This document shows positions 7,755 through 13,746 of a stretch of 13,746 nucleotides of DNA, piece by piece. Under the pieces are notes generated by a model. The model did not search any database. It saw only the letters and a list, made by a program, of their open reading frames with translations, and was not told the origin of the DNA. The first letter of the stretch is position 1. Every line of letters starts with the position of its first letter. Made by a program: the position numbers and the translations under genes. This DNA is from Halanaerobiales bacterium (GTDB lineage: Bacteria; Bacillota; Halanaerobiia; Halanaerobiales; M55B127): the NCBI GenBank assembly GCA_021736965.1, contig JAIPEV010000028.1:1-13746 (forward strand). Direction: 5' to 3'.

Positions 7755-7781
7755 ATAATATTGTCTATTATAATAGTTCAA
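7755..7781 (-). promoter_or_regulatory. Possible promoter of the patatin operon
   Basis: On the minus strand TTGAAC (7776-7781) and TATTAT (7755-7760) are spaced by 15 bases, shorter than ideal. A TATAAT inside the 12-base palindrome CTATTATAATAG (7765-7776) is an alternative -10 box but lacks a good -35. A promoter in this gap is expected because the operon is divergent from hflX; the exact boxes are uncertain. Confidence 0.3.
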
Positions 7782-7814
7782 TAAATATTAATGATATTCC
7801 TTCCTTTTTAACTA

Positions 7815-7843
7815 TTTATATCTTAGACTGTATTTGATATAAT
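7815..7843 (+). promoter_or_regulatory. Promoter of hflX with extended -10
   Basis: An extended -10 TGATATAAT (TATAAT at 7838-7843) has TTTATA (7815-7820) exactly 17 bases upstream. The predicted start near 7850 gives a leader of about 58 bases ending in the AGAGGTGA ribosome site. Confidence 0.6.
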
Positions 7844-7894
7844 ATGAAAGACAACTCAAAAAATGAAATCTGACTGGCTTATTTTTTAAAGAAA

Positions 7895-7911
7895 AGAGGT
7901 GAAGTAAGATT
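7895..7911 (+). promoter_or_regulatory. Strong ribosome site in front of an ATT start (hflX)
   Basis: AGAGGTGA (7895-7902) is followed by six bases and then ATT ATA GAT, which begins the frame encoding the HflX N-terminus. The TGA inside the site closes that frame upstream. The spacing is the same as in the alpha/beta hydrolase gene, where GAGGTGA is followed by six bases and a normal ATG. Confidence 0.6.
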
Positions 7912-9165
7912 ATAGATTTTAAAAAAGAAAATGATGACATATATAAGGTTAAAGATACAAAGGAAAATGCTTTATTAGTAAGTAAGAGCCAACAATCAAT
8001 AAAAGAGTTAGGTATGTTAGCTAATACTTCTGGTGTGAGTTCAATTAAATACTTTACTTACCGAGGTGATAAGATCAATCCTGCTTACTATATAGGAACA
8101 GGCAATCTTGAAAAAATCAGTAATATTATTGACAATTATGATATCAACCTTGTAATATTTGATAACCAACTATCTCCTGCTCAATTTAGGAATATTGAGG
8201 AAGAATTAAAAACAAAAATATTAGACAGGAATCAACTAATAATGGATATTTTTGCCTTACATGCTAAAAGTAAAGAAAGTAAAATACAGGTGGAGTTAGC
8301 TCAACTAGAATATCTTCTACCAAGACTTACTGGAAGAGGAAAAGAACTTTCGAGATTGGCTGGTGGTATTGGAACAAGGGGTCCAGGTGAAACTAAACTT
8401 GAGATCGATAGAAGGAGAATAGAAAAAAGAATTTATAGATTGAAAGAAAAGTTAAAAAATATTAAAAATGATCGAATAACTCAAAGAAAACACCGTAATG
8501 ATCCAATTGTGTCCCTAATTGGATACACAAATGCTGGTAAATCAACAATTTTAAATTCACTCACCGGTGACAGTACTCTTGTAGAAGATAAACTGTTTGC
8601 CACTCTTGATTCAAGAGCAAAAAGTTATCAACTTCCAATCGGTAAAAATATAATTGTTACTGATACTGTAGGCTTTATAAAAAACCTACCACACCAACTA
8701 ATAGCTTCCTTTAGATCTACATTAGAAGAAATCCAACAAGCAGATTTACTATTACACATCATAGATGCAAATGATCAAAATATTAATCAGAAAATTAAAG
8801 TTGTTGAAAATGAATTACTAGAATTAGGGGTCAAGAACAAGCCAATATTAAAGGTTTTTAATAAGTTAGACCTAATCGAAAGTAATACAAAAAAAGATTT
8901 AGAAATACAGTATCCTGATGCAATCTTTATTTCTGCAAAAACAGAAGCTTACAAAGATATGCTTGTAGGAAAACTTAATAATTTTGTTCAAGATTCAATG
9001 GTAAAATACTCTTTTGAAATACCGTATGATCAAGCCAATATAATAGAAACTATTCATAACAGTGGTATTGTTGAAAATGAAAAGTATAAAAATAACTTTA
9101 TATTTATTTCTGCTTTTATTCCTAATAGGCTCGCTAAAAAATATAAAAAATATATAAAACAATAA
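7909..9165 (+). CDS. hflX: Ribosome-splitting GTPase HflX, probable AUU start
   Basis: HflX binds the 50S subunit, splits stalled 70S ribosomes under stress and hydrolyses GTP. Motifs (numbered from ATT) are the NPAYYIGTGNLEKI strand of the N-domain (57-70), the glycine-rich SRLAGGIGTRGPGE segment (148-161), Walker A GYTNAGKST (205-213), DTVG (252-255), NKLD (318-321) and SAK (342-344). The first ATG in frame (8014) would remove 35 residues including NALLVSK and IKELGMLANTSG, which correspond to the first strand and helix of the family. Those codons contain no ATG, GTG or TTG. The strong ribosome site points to ATT at 7909, giving 418 residues, the usual length. ATA at 7912 is a less likely start. 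The gene is monocistronic, with its own promoter and terminator. Confidence 0.88.
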   Translation: MIDFKKENDDIYKVKDTKENALLVSKSQQSIKELGMLANTSGVSSIKYFTYRGDKINPAYYIGTGNLEKISNIIDNYDINLVIFDNQLSPAQFRNIEEELKTKILDRNQLIMDIFALHAKSKESKIQVELAQLEYLLPRLTGRGKELSRLAGGIGTRGPGETKLEIDRRRIEKRIYRLKEKLKNIKNDRITQRKHRNDPIVSLIGYTNAGKSTILNSLTGDSTLVEDKLFATLDSRAKSYQLPIGKNIIVTDTVGFIKNLPHQLIASFRSTLEEIQQADLLLHIIDANDQNINQKIKVVENELLELGVKNKPILKVFNKLDLIESNTKKDLEIQYPDAIFISAKTEAYKDMLVGKLNNFVQDSMVKYSFEIPYDQANIIETIHNSGIVENEKYKNNFIFISAFIPNRLAKKYKKYIKQ

Positions 9166-9172
9166 AAAACAA

Positions 9173-9206
9173 CCCTATATTAGAGCTCTAATATAGGGCC
9201 TTTTTT
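9173..9206 (+). terminator. Bidirectional rho-independent terminator
   Basis: A perfect 26-base palindrome (9173-9198; arms CCCTATATTAGAG and CTCTAATATAGGG) lies 7 bases after the hflX stop and is followed by CC and six T. On the minus strand the stem is followed by TTGTTTTTT, so it can also end the convergent alpha/beta hydrolase operon, whose stop codon (9205-9207) overlaps the T-run. Confidence 0.92.
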
Positions 9207-10125
9207 ATATGTTATGTTTATTAATCCATTCTTTAAGATCAAACAAAAACTCTTCTTTTCTAATATCTCTCATTACTTCATGTCGAACCCCATTATATAT
9301 TTTATACTTTAAGTCATCTAAATTACAATCTTTATATATTTCAAAAAGTTTTTTTACATTCTTTCCATTGTCACTGACTGGATCCTGATTACCACTAATT
9401 ATAAAAATAGGTACATTATTTGAAATCTTTTTATTTTTTTCTATTTTTTCAATATCTTTAAGACCTGTTAAAAGATCTGTATACATTTGGTTTGAATATT
9501 TAAAGCCACAGAAGTTATCTTGATTATAATTTTTTACTTCTTCTTTCACTCCACAAATCCAACTATGTTTAATAGATCTGTTAAATTTATAGTTAAAAAT
9601 TAACTCCTGTAAGAAACTATTAATTTCATTTTCACTGTTTTCATATTTTAATAACTTCTCAAAATCAGCTATTAACTTTAAAATCGCCATTAAAAATTTC
9701 TTATAACACATAATACCTGTTAATATTATTCCATCTGTAATATTTTCACCTATTAAGTAATATCTAGCAATAATTGAACCCATTGAATGTCCCATTATAA
9801 ATAATTTTTTATCAGAATGTTTTTCTTTTATTACCTTTGCTGCATACTTATTAGAGTTCACAACTTTAATCCAACCTTGTTCGGTGCCAAAATATCCTAA
9901 AGTGCTATCATTTAGTAGATGTGTTTGACCATGACCAAGATTATCAATACCAAAGACTAAAAAACCTTTATCGGTGAAGAACTCTGCCATCTTTTTATAT
10001 CTTTTTTGATGTTCTGCTGCACCATGAATAATCTGGATTAAACCATTTATATCATTTTCAGGCTCCCATTTATGTAATGCTAACTTCATATTTTGATAAT
10101 TAAGTACCTTTTTACTATATACCAT
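9205..10125 (-). CDS. Alpha/beta hydrolase, monoacylglycerol-lipase-like
   Basis: The 306-residue protein resembles the lysophospholipase/monoacylglycerol lipase group (Hydrolase_4, serine aminopeptidase S33-like). IHGAAEH (33-39) gives the oxyanion loop, DNLGHGQT (61-68) is typical, GHSMGS (112-117) holds Ser114, and the remaining triad is Asp248 in GNQDPV and His282 in GVRHEV. A helical cap lies at about 140-220. No signal peptide is seen, so it should be cytoplasmic. Expected substrates are acylglycerols or lysophospholipids; that is family knowledge only. ATG 10125 follows GAGGTGA with six bases between, and that ribosome site overlaps the stop codon of the upstream amidase gene. It is the last gene of the trk operon. 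Confidence 0.9.
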   Translation of the reverse strand: MVYSKKVLNYQNMKLALHKWEPENDINGLIQIIHGAAEHQKRYKKMAEFFTDKGFLVFGIDNLGHGQTHLLNDSTLGYFGTEQGWIKVVNSNKYAAKVIKEKHSDKKLFIMGHSMGSIIARYYLIGENITDGIILTGIMCYKKFLMAILKLIADFEKLLKYENSENEINSFLQELIFNYKFNRSIKHSWICGVKEEVKNYNQDNFCGFKYSNQMYTDLLTGLKDIEKIEKNKKISNNVPIFIISGNQDPVSDNGKNVKKLFEIYKDCNLDDLKYKIYNGVRHEVMRDIRKEEFLFDLKEWINKHNI

Positions 10126-10131
10126 TTTTAT

Positions 10132-10935
10132 TCACCTCTTTTTAAGTTTTATTTGATAGACATCTTCTCTTCTATCATTAAAGAGAGGAAGCCTTTTTTT
10201 AATATCTTCAATAAAATTCAAATCTAAATATCCACTATATATTCCTTTTTCTCTACCAGCATTTAATATTATCTCACCTTCCGGATTAATAATTACAGAG
10301 TTCCCAAAATAATTATGTCCTGTTCTATTACAGGCTACCACATAGTATTGATTTTCTAAAGCTCTCGCCCTCAGTTGATTTAACCATTGTTCTTTTTTAG
10401 GATCATTAAAGTTTGCAACAACAAATAAAACATCAACTCCTTTTAATCCATATAATCTAGAAAGTTCTGGAAATCTAAGATCATAACAAACCATGAAACC
10501 AAACTTTCTAAATTCTGTTTTTACTATACTGATTTTGTGGCCCGGTGTTATTACTTTGTTTTCACCACCAGGAGAGTAAAGATGAATCTTTTTGTACTTC
10601 GTTTTAATCTTACCATTTTTGTCAATAAAATATAGACTGTTATAATACTTACCATCTCTTTCTTTTTCTATAACTGTACCCCCAACAAGGTATACATCGT
10701 TTTTAAAAGCAAAATCCTTTAAAAAATCTATTAATTCACTATTTTCTAGTTTTGCATATTTTTCTATCTCTTTAAATATAATCTCTCCAAATCCGGTATA
10801 CCAGGTCTCTGGCAAAACTATTAGATCAGTTTGACTTTCAACCGCCTCTAATAGATATCTTTTAATCAGTTTATAGTTATATTTTTGTTTTCCAATCTTT
10901 AAATCGGGTTGAATCAAGGTTACCTTCAAATTCAT
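10132..10935 (-). CDS. Nitrilase-superfamily carbon-nitrogen hydrolase (omega-amidase-like)
   Basis: The 267-residue cytoplasmic protein has the full Glu-Lys-Cys catalytic set of the superfamily: Glu43 in LPETWYTGF, Lys116 in YKKIHLY and Cys150 in VCYDLRFPEL. The downstream GNS(V/I)I..PEGEI stretch is also typical. It looks closest to the Nit2/omega-amidase and YafV branch, which hydrolyses omega-amides such as alpha-ketoglutaramate; the exact substrate is an inference. ATG 10935 has GGGGG 8 bases upstream. The gene lies 16 bases after the Mth938-like gene and 6 bases before the alpha/beta hydrolase. Its place in a potassium-uptake operon is not explained by the known function. Confidence 0.92.
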   Translation of the reverse strand: MNLKVTLIQPDLKIGKQKYNYKLIKRYLLEAVESQTDLIVLPETWYTGFGEIIFKEIEKYAKLENSELIDFLKDFAFKNDVYLVGGTVIEKERDGKYYNSLYFIDKNGKIKTKYKKIHLYSPGGENKVITPGHKISIVKTEFRKFGFMVCYDLRFPELSRLYGLKGVDVLFVVANFNDPKKEQWLNQLRARALENQYYVVACNRTGHNYFGNSVIINPEGEIILNAGREKGIYSGYLDLNFIEDIKKRLPLFNDRREDVYQIKLKKR

Positions 10936-10951
10936 AAATTATTCCCCCTTT

Positions 10952-11308
10952 TTAACAAGTAAGATGGAGGGCAGTAATACATCTTTTTTTAGCTTGGATA
11001 AATTCATTATGTCTTTTAACTGCTAAGTCGGTTTTTTCTATATAATAGTCTATATCATTATTATATAGATAGTCTTTAAAAGTTTGATCAACAGTTAATC
11101 TCCCTCTGTGCCCTGTACCTATTACAACAAAATCTGGACTATAAACTAAAATGTCGTTTATATCATCTTTATATAAACTATGACCTTTCCTTCTCCACCA
11201 GTTATTTTTAACTTTATCTGGGTATATAATTAAATCATTTGTATATAGATTATCATCTATTTTTATTTCACCAAACTTATATGAACTGATAATATAAATA
11301 ATGATCAC
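10952..11308 (-). CDS. Mth938-like (DUF498/NDUFAF3-type) small protein
   Basis: The 118-residue protein matches the Mth938-like fold family. It has SYKFGEIKID near the start, DLIIYPDKV (25-33), the GTGHRGRL motif (64-71), AVKRHNE (96-102) and the C-terminal ALHLTC (113-118), all family hallmarks. Its biochemical role is not established; eukaryotic relatives help assemble respiratory complex I. The start is uncertain. GTG at 11308 overlaps a GGGGTGATC ribosome-like site that would instead serve ATT at 11302 or 11299; starting there would fit relatives, which begin only a few residues before the SY.FG motif. It lies 10 bases after trkA and 16 before the amidase. Confidence 0.85.
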   Translation of the reverse strand: MIIIYIISSYKFGEIKIDDNLYTNDLIIYPDKVKNNWWRRKGHSLYKDDINDILVYSPDFVVIGTGHRGRLTVDQTFKDYLYNNDIDYYIEKTDLAVKRHNEFIQAKKRCITALHLTC

Positions 11309-11318
11309 CCCATATTAC

Positions 11319-11990
11319 TTATTTTTTTAATAAATATTTAGCAGCCTTTTCCATATTTTCTTTTGTAGCTACCAAAAATAACTGATCATTTTTATATATC
11401 TTTGTATTACCCCTAGGAATTCTAAGTTTCCTTGAATCCTGATCAAAAATTCCAGCTATAACACATTCTTCTGGAAATTCTTCACTATTTACAATCTCAG
11501 AAACAGTACTTCCTGTTTTTGAAAAGTTTTTCGGTAAAGTAACAATTGAGACCTCTGCATTACCTTCACCGATTGATATTACCTTTCTAATATTTGGTTC
11601 CTCTATATCTATTATAAAATTATCAACAAGTATCTCATTTACAGCACCTACATTTGTTGCTCCAGCTATTTCATAGGCATTCTTATATTCAGGATTTCTC
11701 ATTCTAATTAAGATCTTTTCAACACCAAAATTCTTTGCTAATACAGTAAAGGATAAATTATTAGAATCAGAGTTCATTACACCGATTGCGACATCTGCTT
11801 TTTCAATACCTGCGTCTTTTAATACTTCAATATTTGTTGCATTTCCTACTACACTAACCGCACCATGCTTAGCATATATCTTTTCTGCCACTTTGGGATT
11901 TTCATCTATTACAACTACATCATGTTTTCTTATTAATCTTTTAGTTATTGAACTTCCAACAACTCCCCCACCTGCAACAATTATATACAT
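11319..11990 (-). CDS. trkA: Potassium uptake regulatory subunit TrkA (two RCK domains, NAD-binding)
   Basis: The 223-residue cytoplasmic protein gates the TrkH channel. The N-terminal RCK_N domain (about 1-120) has the Rossmann loop GGGVVG (7-12) and Asp29 at the end of the second strand, which binds NAD ribose, plus GNAT (49-52) and GVMNSDSNN (69-77). The C-terminal RCK_C domain (about 135-222) includes the IPRGNTKIYKNDQLFLVAT strand pair. It is a single RCK_N/RCK_C unit, about half the length of proteobacterial TrkA and like KtrA, so a ring of subunits is expected. ATG 11990 follows GGGGGG by 8 bases. The gene lies 12 bases after trkH and is probably cotranscribed with it. Confidence 0.95.
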   Translation of the reverse strand: MYIIVAGGGVVGSSITKRLIRKHDVVVIDENPKVAEKIYAKHGAVSVVGNATNIEVLKDAGIEKADVAIGVMNSDSNNLSFTVLAKNFGVEKILIRMRNPEYKNAYEIAGATNVGAVNEILVDNFIIDIEEPNIRKVISIGEGNAEVSIVTLPKNFSKTGSTVSEIVNSEEFPEECVIAGIFDQDSRKLRIPRGNTKIYKNDQLFLVATKENMEKAAKYLLKK

Positions 11991-12002
11991 ATTTATTTCC
12001 CC

Positions 12003-13487
12003 CTATTTCCATGCCTTTTTAGTAAACAAGATAAAAATTGGTAAAATCTCTAATCTACCTGCTAACATTCCAAATATATATGTCAACTTGATTATAGGAG
12101 ATAATGAAGCCATCTCTTCTACTGTGAAATAAAATGGACCTATATTACCCATTGCAGAGAACATCCCCGATATTGATTGGAAAGCATTAAGATTAGAAAA
12201 CAAAGCAGTAATTACTCCTCCAATCAATATAATAACTAACCAAAAGAAAAATAGTCCTGAAATTTTATAGATTTCATCTCGATCAATCAATTTATTTTCA
12301 ACCTTAAGCGGCATAATTGCTCTTTTTGGTAAGTAAAATCTCTTTATCTCTCTTTTAAATAATTTATTTAAAATTGCAATTCTTATAACTTTGATTCCTC
12401 CTGCTGTTGAACCTACACAGCCACCCATTAACATTAAAAATAAAAATAAGAGTCTAGATAAAGCAGGAAAAAATGAAGAGGTTAAAGACTCTGTCCCATA
12501 ACCAGTTGTTGTCATAACAGAAACAACTTGAAAAAGAGTTTTCCTAAATACCATTTCAATATTACTTAAATTTAAGGTGCTGTTAAATATCTTTCCTGTT
12601 AATATTAAAAAAATTACTACCCCAATAATACTCCAAAAATACTTCATTTCAAAGTTGGTAAAAAGTTCTTTAACATTTCCTCTTAATACCTTAAAATGAA
12701 TTAAAAAGTTAATGCCGCCCAACAACATAAAAATTATAAAAATATATTCAATTACAATATAGTAAGGATGTCCTAGACTGGCATAATATCCCACACTTGC
12801 ATCATAGTTTGAAAACCCTCCAGTAGATAAAGTAGTAAATGAGTGTAATAAAGCATCAAAAGCTGTGACACGAAATGCGATAAGTAAAATAAACTGTAAA
12901 ACAGTAAACAAAGCATAAATCAACCACAGTATTTTAATTGATCTAAAGATATTTGGTACAGGCCTTGAGGTATCTATTTTATGAGATTCAGCAGTGAAAA
13001 GTTGCCATAACTGTCCTTCACTTCTAAATGTAATAAATAAAAAGAATGTAATAATTCCCAGACCACCAAACCACTGAATCAAAGCTCTCCAGATTATAAT
13101 AGAATGCGGTATAGAACTTAAACTTTCAAAGACTGTGATACCAGTTGTAGTAAAACCACTGACCGCTTCAAAAAAAGCATCTATAAAACTTTTTTCTAAT
13201 CCAATTATAAAAGGAATACCACCAATAAGAGAAAATACAATCCAGGATAAACCTACTATAACCATACTATTTGTCAGACTCAAATTAATATCTTTACTTT
13301 TTAAAAATGAGAAGATAATTCCTAATGAAAAAGATATGATTGAAGGGTAGATGAAAGATTTATAGTATATTTGAGGTTCATTGTAAGCAATACAAAACAA
13401 AACAGGAATTAATAATCCTATTCCAAGCAAAATGAAAAGAGGACTCATTATGTATAAGATCATTTTTATTTTATTTGTATTTATAAT
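12003..13487 (-). CDS. trkH: Potassium uptake channel subunit TrkH, probable AUU start
   Basis: This is the membrane pore of a Trk/Ktr potassium uptake system, with four pore-loop repeats. Numbered from ATT, the filters are TTTGIT (113-118), STGGFS (221-226), TTTGYGT (326-332) and MGNIGP (446-451). GGCVGSTAGGIK precedes the cytoplasmic loop and GRLEILP lies near the C-terminus, as in the family. The first ATG in frame is at 13463, but it has no ribosome site, and GAGGTGA lies about 30 bases upstream. That site is six bases before ATT at 13487, in frame with eight extra codons and closed upstream by the TGA in the site itself. The predicted transcription start (about 13511) is also close. The protein would be 494 residues. 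It is the first gene of the operon. Confidence 0.9.
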   Translation of the reverse strand: MINTNKIKMILYIMSPLFILLGIGLLIPVLFCIAYNEPQIYYKSFIYPSIISFSLGIIFSFLKSKDINLSLTNSMVIVGLSWIVFSLIGGIPFIIGLEKSFIDAFFEAVSGFTTTGITVFESLSSIPHSIIIWRALIQWFGGLGIITFFLFITFRSEGQLWQLFTAESHKIDTSRPVPNIFRSIKILWLIYALFTVLQFILLIAFRVTAFDALLHSFTTLSTGGFSNYDASVGYYASLGHPYYIVIEYIFIIFMLLGGINFLIHFKVLRGNVKELFTNFEMKYFWSIIGVVIFLILTGKIFNSTLNLSNIEMVFRKTLFQVVSVMTTTGYGTESLTSSFFPALSRLLFLFLMLMGGCVGSTAGGIKVIRIAILNKLFKREIKRFYLPKRAIMPLKVENKLIDRDEIYKISGLFFFWLVIILIGGVITALFSNLNAFQSISGMFSAMGNIGPFYFTVEEMASLSPIIKLTYIFGMLAGRLEILPIFILFTKKAWK

Positions 13488-13501
13488 GTTCTCTCACCTC
13501 T
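13485..13501 (-). promoter_or_regulatory. Strong ribosome site in front of an ATT start (trkH)
   Basis: On the minus strand AGAGGTGA is followed by six bases and ATT ATA AAT. The SD and first two codons are the same as in hflX, with the same spacing. The only other start, ATG at 13463, lies 30 bases from the site, too far for normal use. Confidence 0.5.
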
Positions 13502-13517
13502 TCTCTTCTTTTATATA

Positions 13518-13546
13518 ATTATATAATAAAATTATTTTAAAGTAAA
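13518..13546 (-). promoter_or_regulatory. Promoter of the trk operon
   Basis: On the minus strand TTTACT (13541-13546) is followed after exactly 17 bases by a perfect TATAAT (13518-13523). Transcription should start near 13511, leaving a short leader with the GAGGTGA site before ATT 13487. Confidence 0.65.
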
Positions 13547-13625
13547 TAATAACCAAAAAGGAAGGATAACCATAATTAATATTGAATTAAAGAATATAAC
13601 AAGGTATATGAGGAGTCTGGTATAT

Positions 13626-13746
13626 ATGAAAAAAGACTTAAAATATATAGATGCAGTAAGAAGCTTTAAAAAATATCTCAAAGTTGATAGACCGTATTCA
13701 CCTCTGACTATAAAAGAATATGAACATGATTTAATGTTATTTTATA
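13626..13746 (+). CDS. Tyrosine recombinase, N-terminal part only
   Basis: The first 40 codons of a gene leaving the right edge encode the SAM-like core-binding N-domain of the XerC/XerD/phage integrase family. The visible pattern is a helix VRSFKKYLKV, then RPYSPLTIKEYEHDLMLFY, matching the family's (S)P.Ti..Y..dL..F signature. ATG 13626 has AGGAG 10 bases upstream; an in-frame ATG at 13608 is possible but has a poorer site. The catalytic domain (Arg-His-Arg-Tyr) lies outside, so a XerC/D housekeeping enzyme and a mobile-element integrase cannot be told apart. I found no convincing promoter in the AT-rich gap to trkH. Confidence 0.7.
   Translation, partial: MKKDLKYIDAVRSFKKYLKVDRPYSPLTIKEYEHDLMLFY

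Noticed and set aside
7844..7873. Short upstream reading frame in the hflX leader, starting at ATG 7844
   Set aside because: It begins at or before the likely transcription start and has no ribosome site.
7931..7940. ATG codons near 7931 as the hflX start
   Set aside because: They are out of frame with the HflX coding sequence; using them would require a frameshift for which nothing in the sequence speaks.
13135..13350. Plus-strand open frame of 71 codons
   Set aside because: It is the antisense shadow of trkH membrane segments and has no independent support.
1..13746. CRISPR arrays, tRNA or rRNA genes, intact insertion sequences
   Set aside because: No regularly spaced repeats, cloverleaf sequences, rRNA stretches or transposase genes were seen on either strand.

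Overview
The window is AT-rich, tightly packed bacterial DNA with strong Shine-Dalgarno (SD) sequences of the GGAGG and GAGGTGA type. Low G+C, lysine- and isoleucine-rich proteins, a TRAP-type solute-binding protein and a TrkH/TrkA potassium system suggest a low-GC anaerobic Firmicute-like lineage, possibly a halophile of the Halanaerobiales. That placement is an inference, because no marker gene is present.

Layout from left to right. (1) 1-1510, minus strand: a HutC/FarR-type GntR regulator lies upstream of the 5' part of a TRAP solute-binding protein gene. Two near-identical inverted repeats (CTTGT-N4-ACAAG) sit one on the gntR promoter and one in the gap before the TRAP gene, which points to an autoregulated switch for a transport operon. 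(2) 1610-7706, minus strand: an apparent six-gene operon with overlapping or nearly touching genes. It runs patatin-like phospholipase, Hsp33 redox chaperone, AI-2E/PerM-family membrane protein, a membrane-anchored subtilisin-like protease with a cytoplasmic helical tail, nitroreductase, and flavin-reductase-like flavoprotein. Together these suggest a membrane and redox-stress unit. (3) 7815-9206, plus strand: hflX with its own promoter and a strong terminator. (4) 9205-13546, minus strand: a five-gene operon of trkH, trkA, an Mth938-like small protein, a nitrilase-superfamily amidase and an alpha/beta hydrolase, with a well-formed promoter in front. (5) 13626-end, plus strand: the first 40 codons of a tyrosine recombinase.

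The most unusual signal is in start codons. The conserved N-terminus of HflX is encoded upstream of the first ATG, in a stretch with no ATG, GTG or TTG. A strong SD there points at an ATT codon. trkH shows the same arrangement (GAGGTGA, six bases, ATT ATA), and the Mth938-like gene may as well. HflX is a ribosome-splitting factor, so an AUU start, the class that initiation factor IF3 discriminates against in infC, would be a possible feedback link between initiation fidelity and ribosome recycling. The second notable item is the protease with five predicted membrane segments and a large cytosolic tail, within the patatin/Hsp33 operon.
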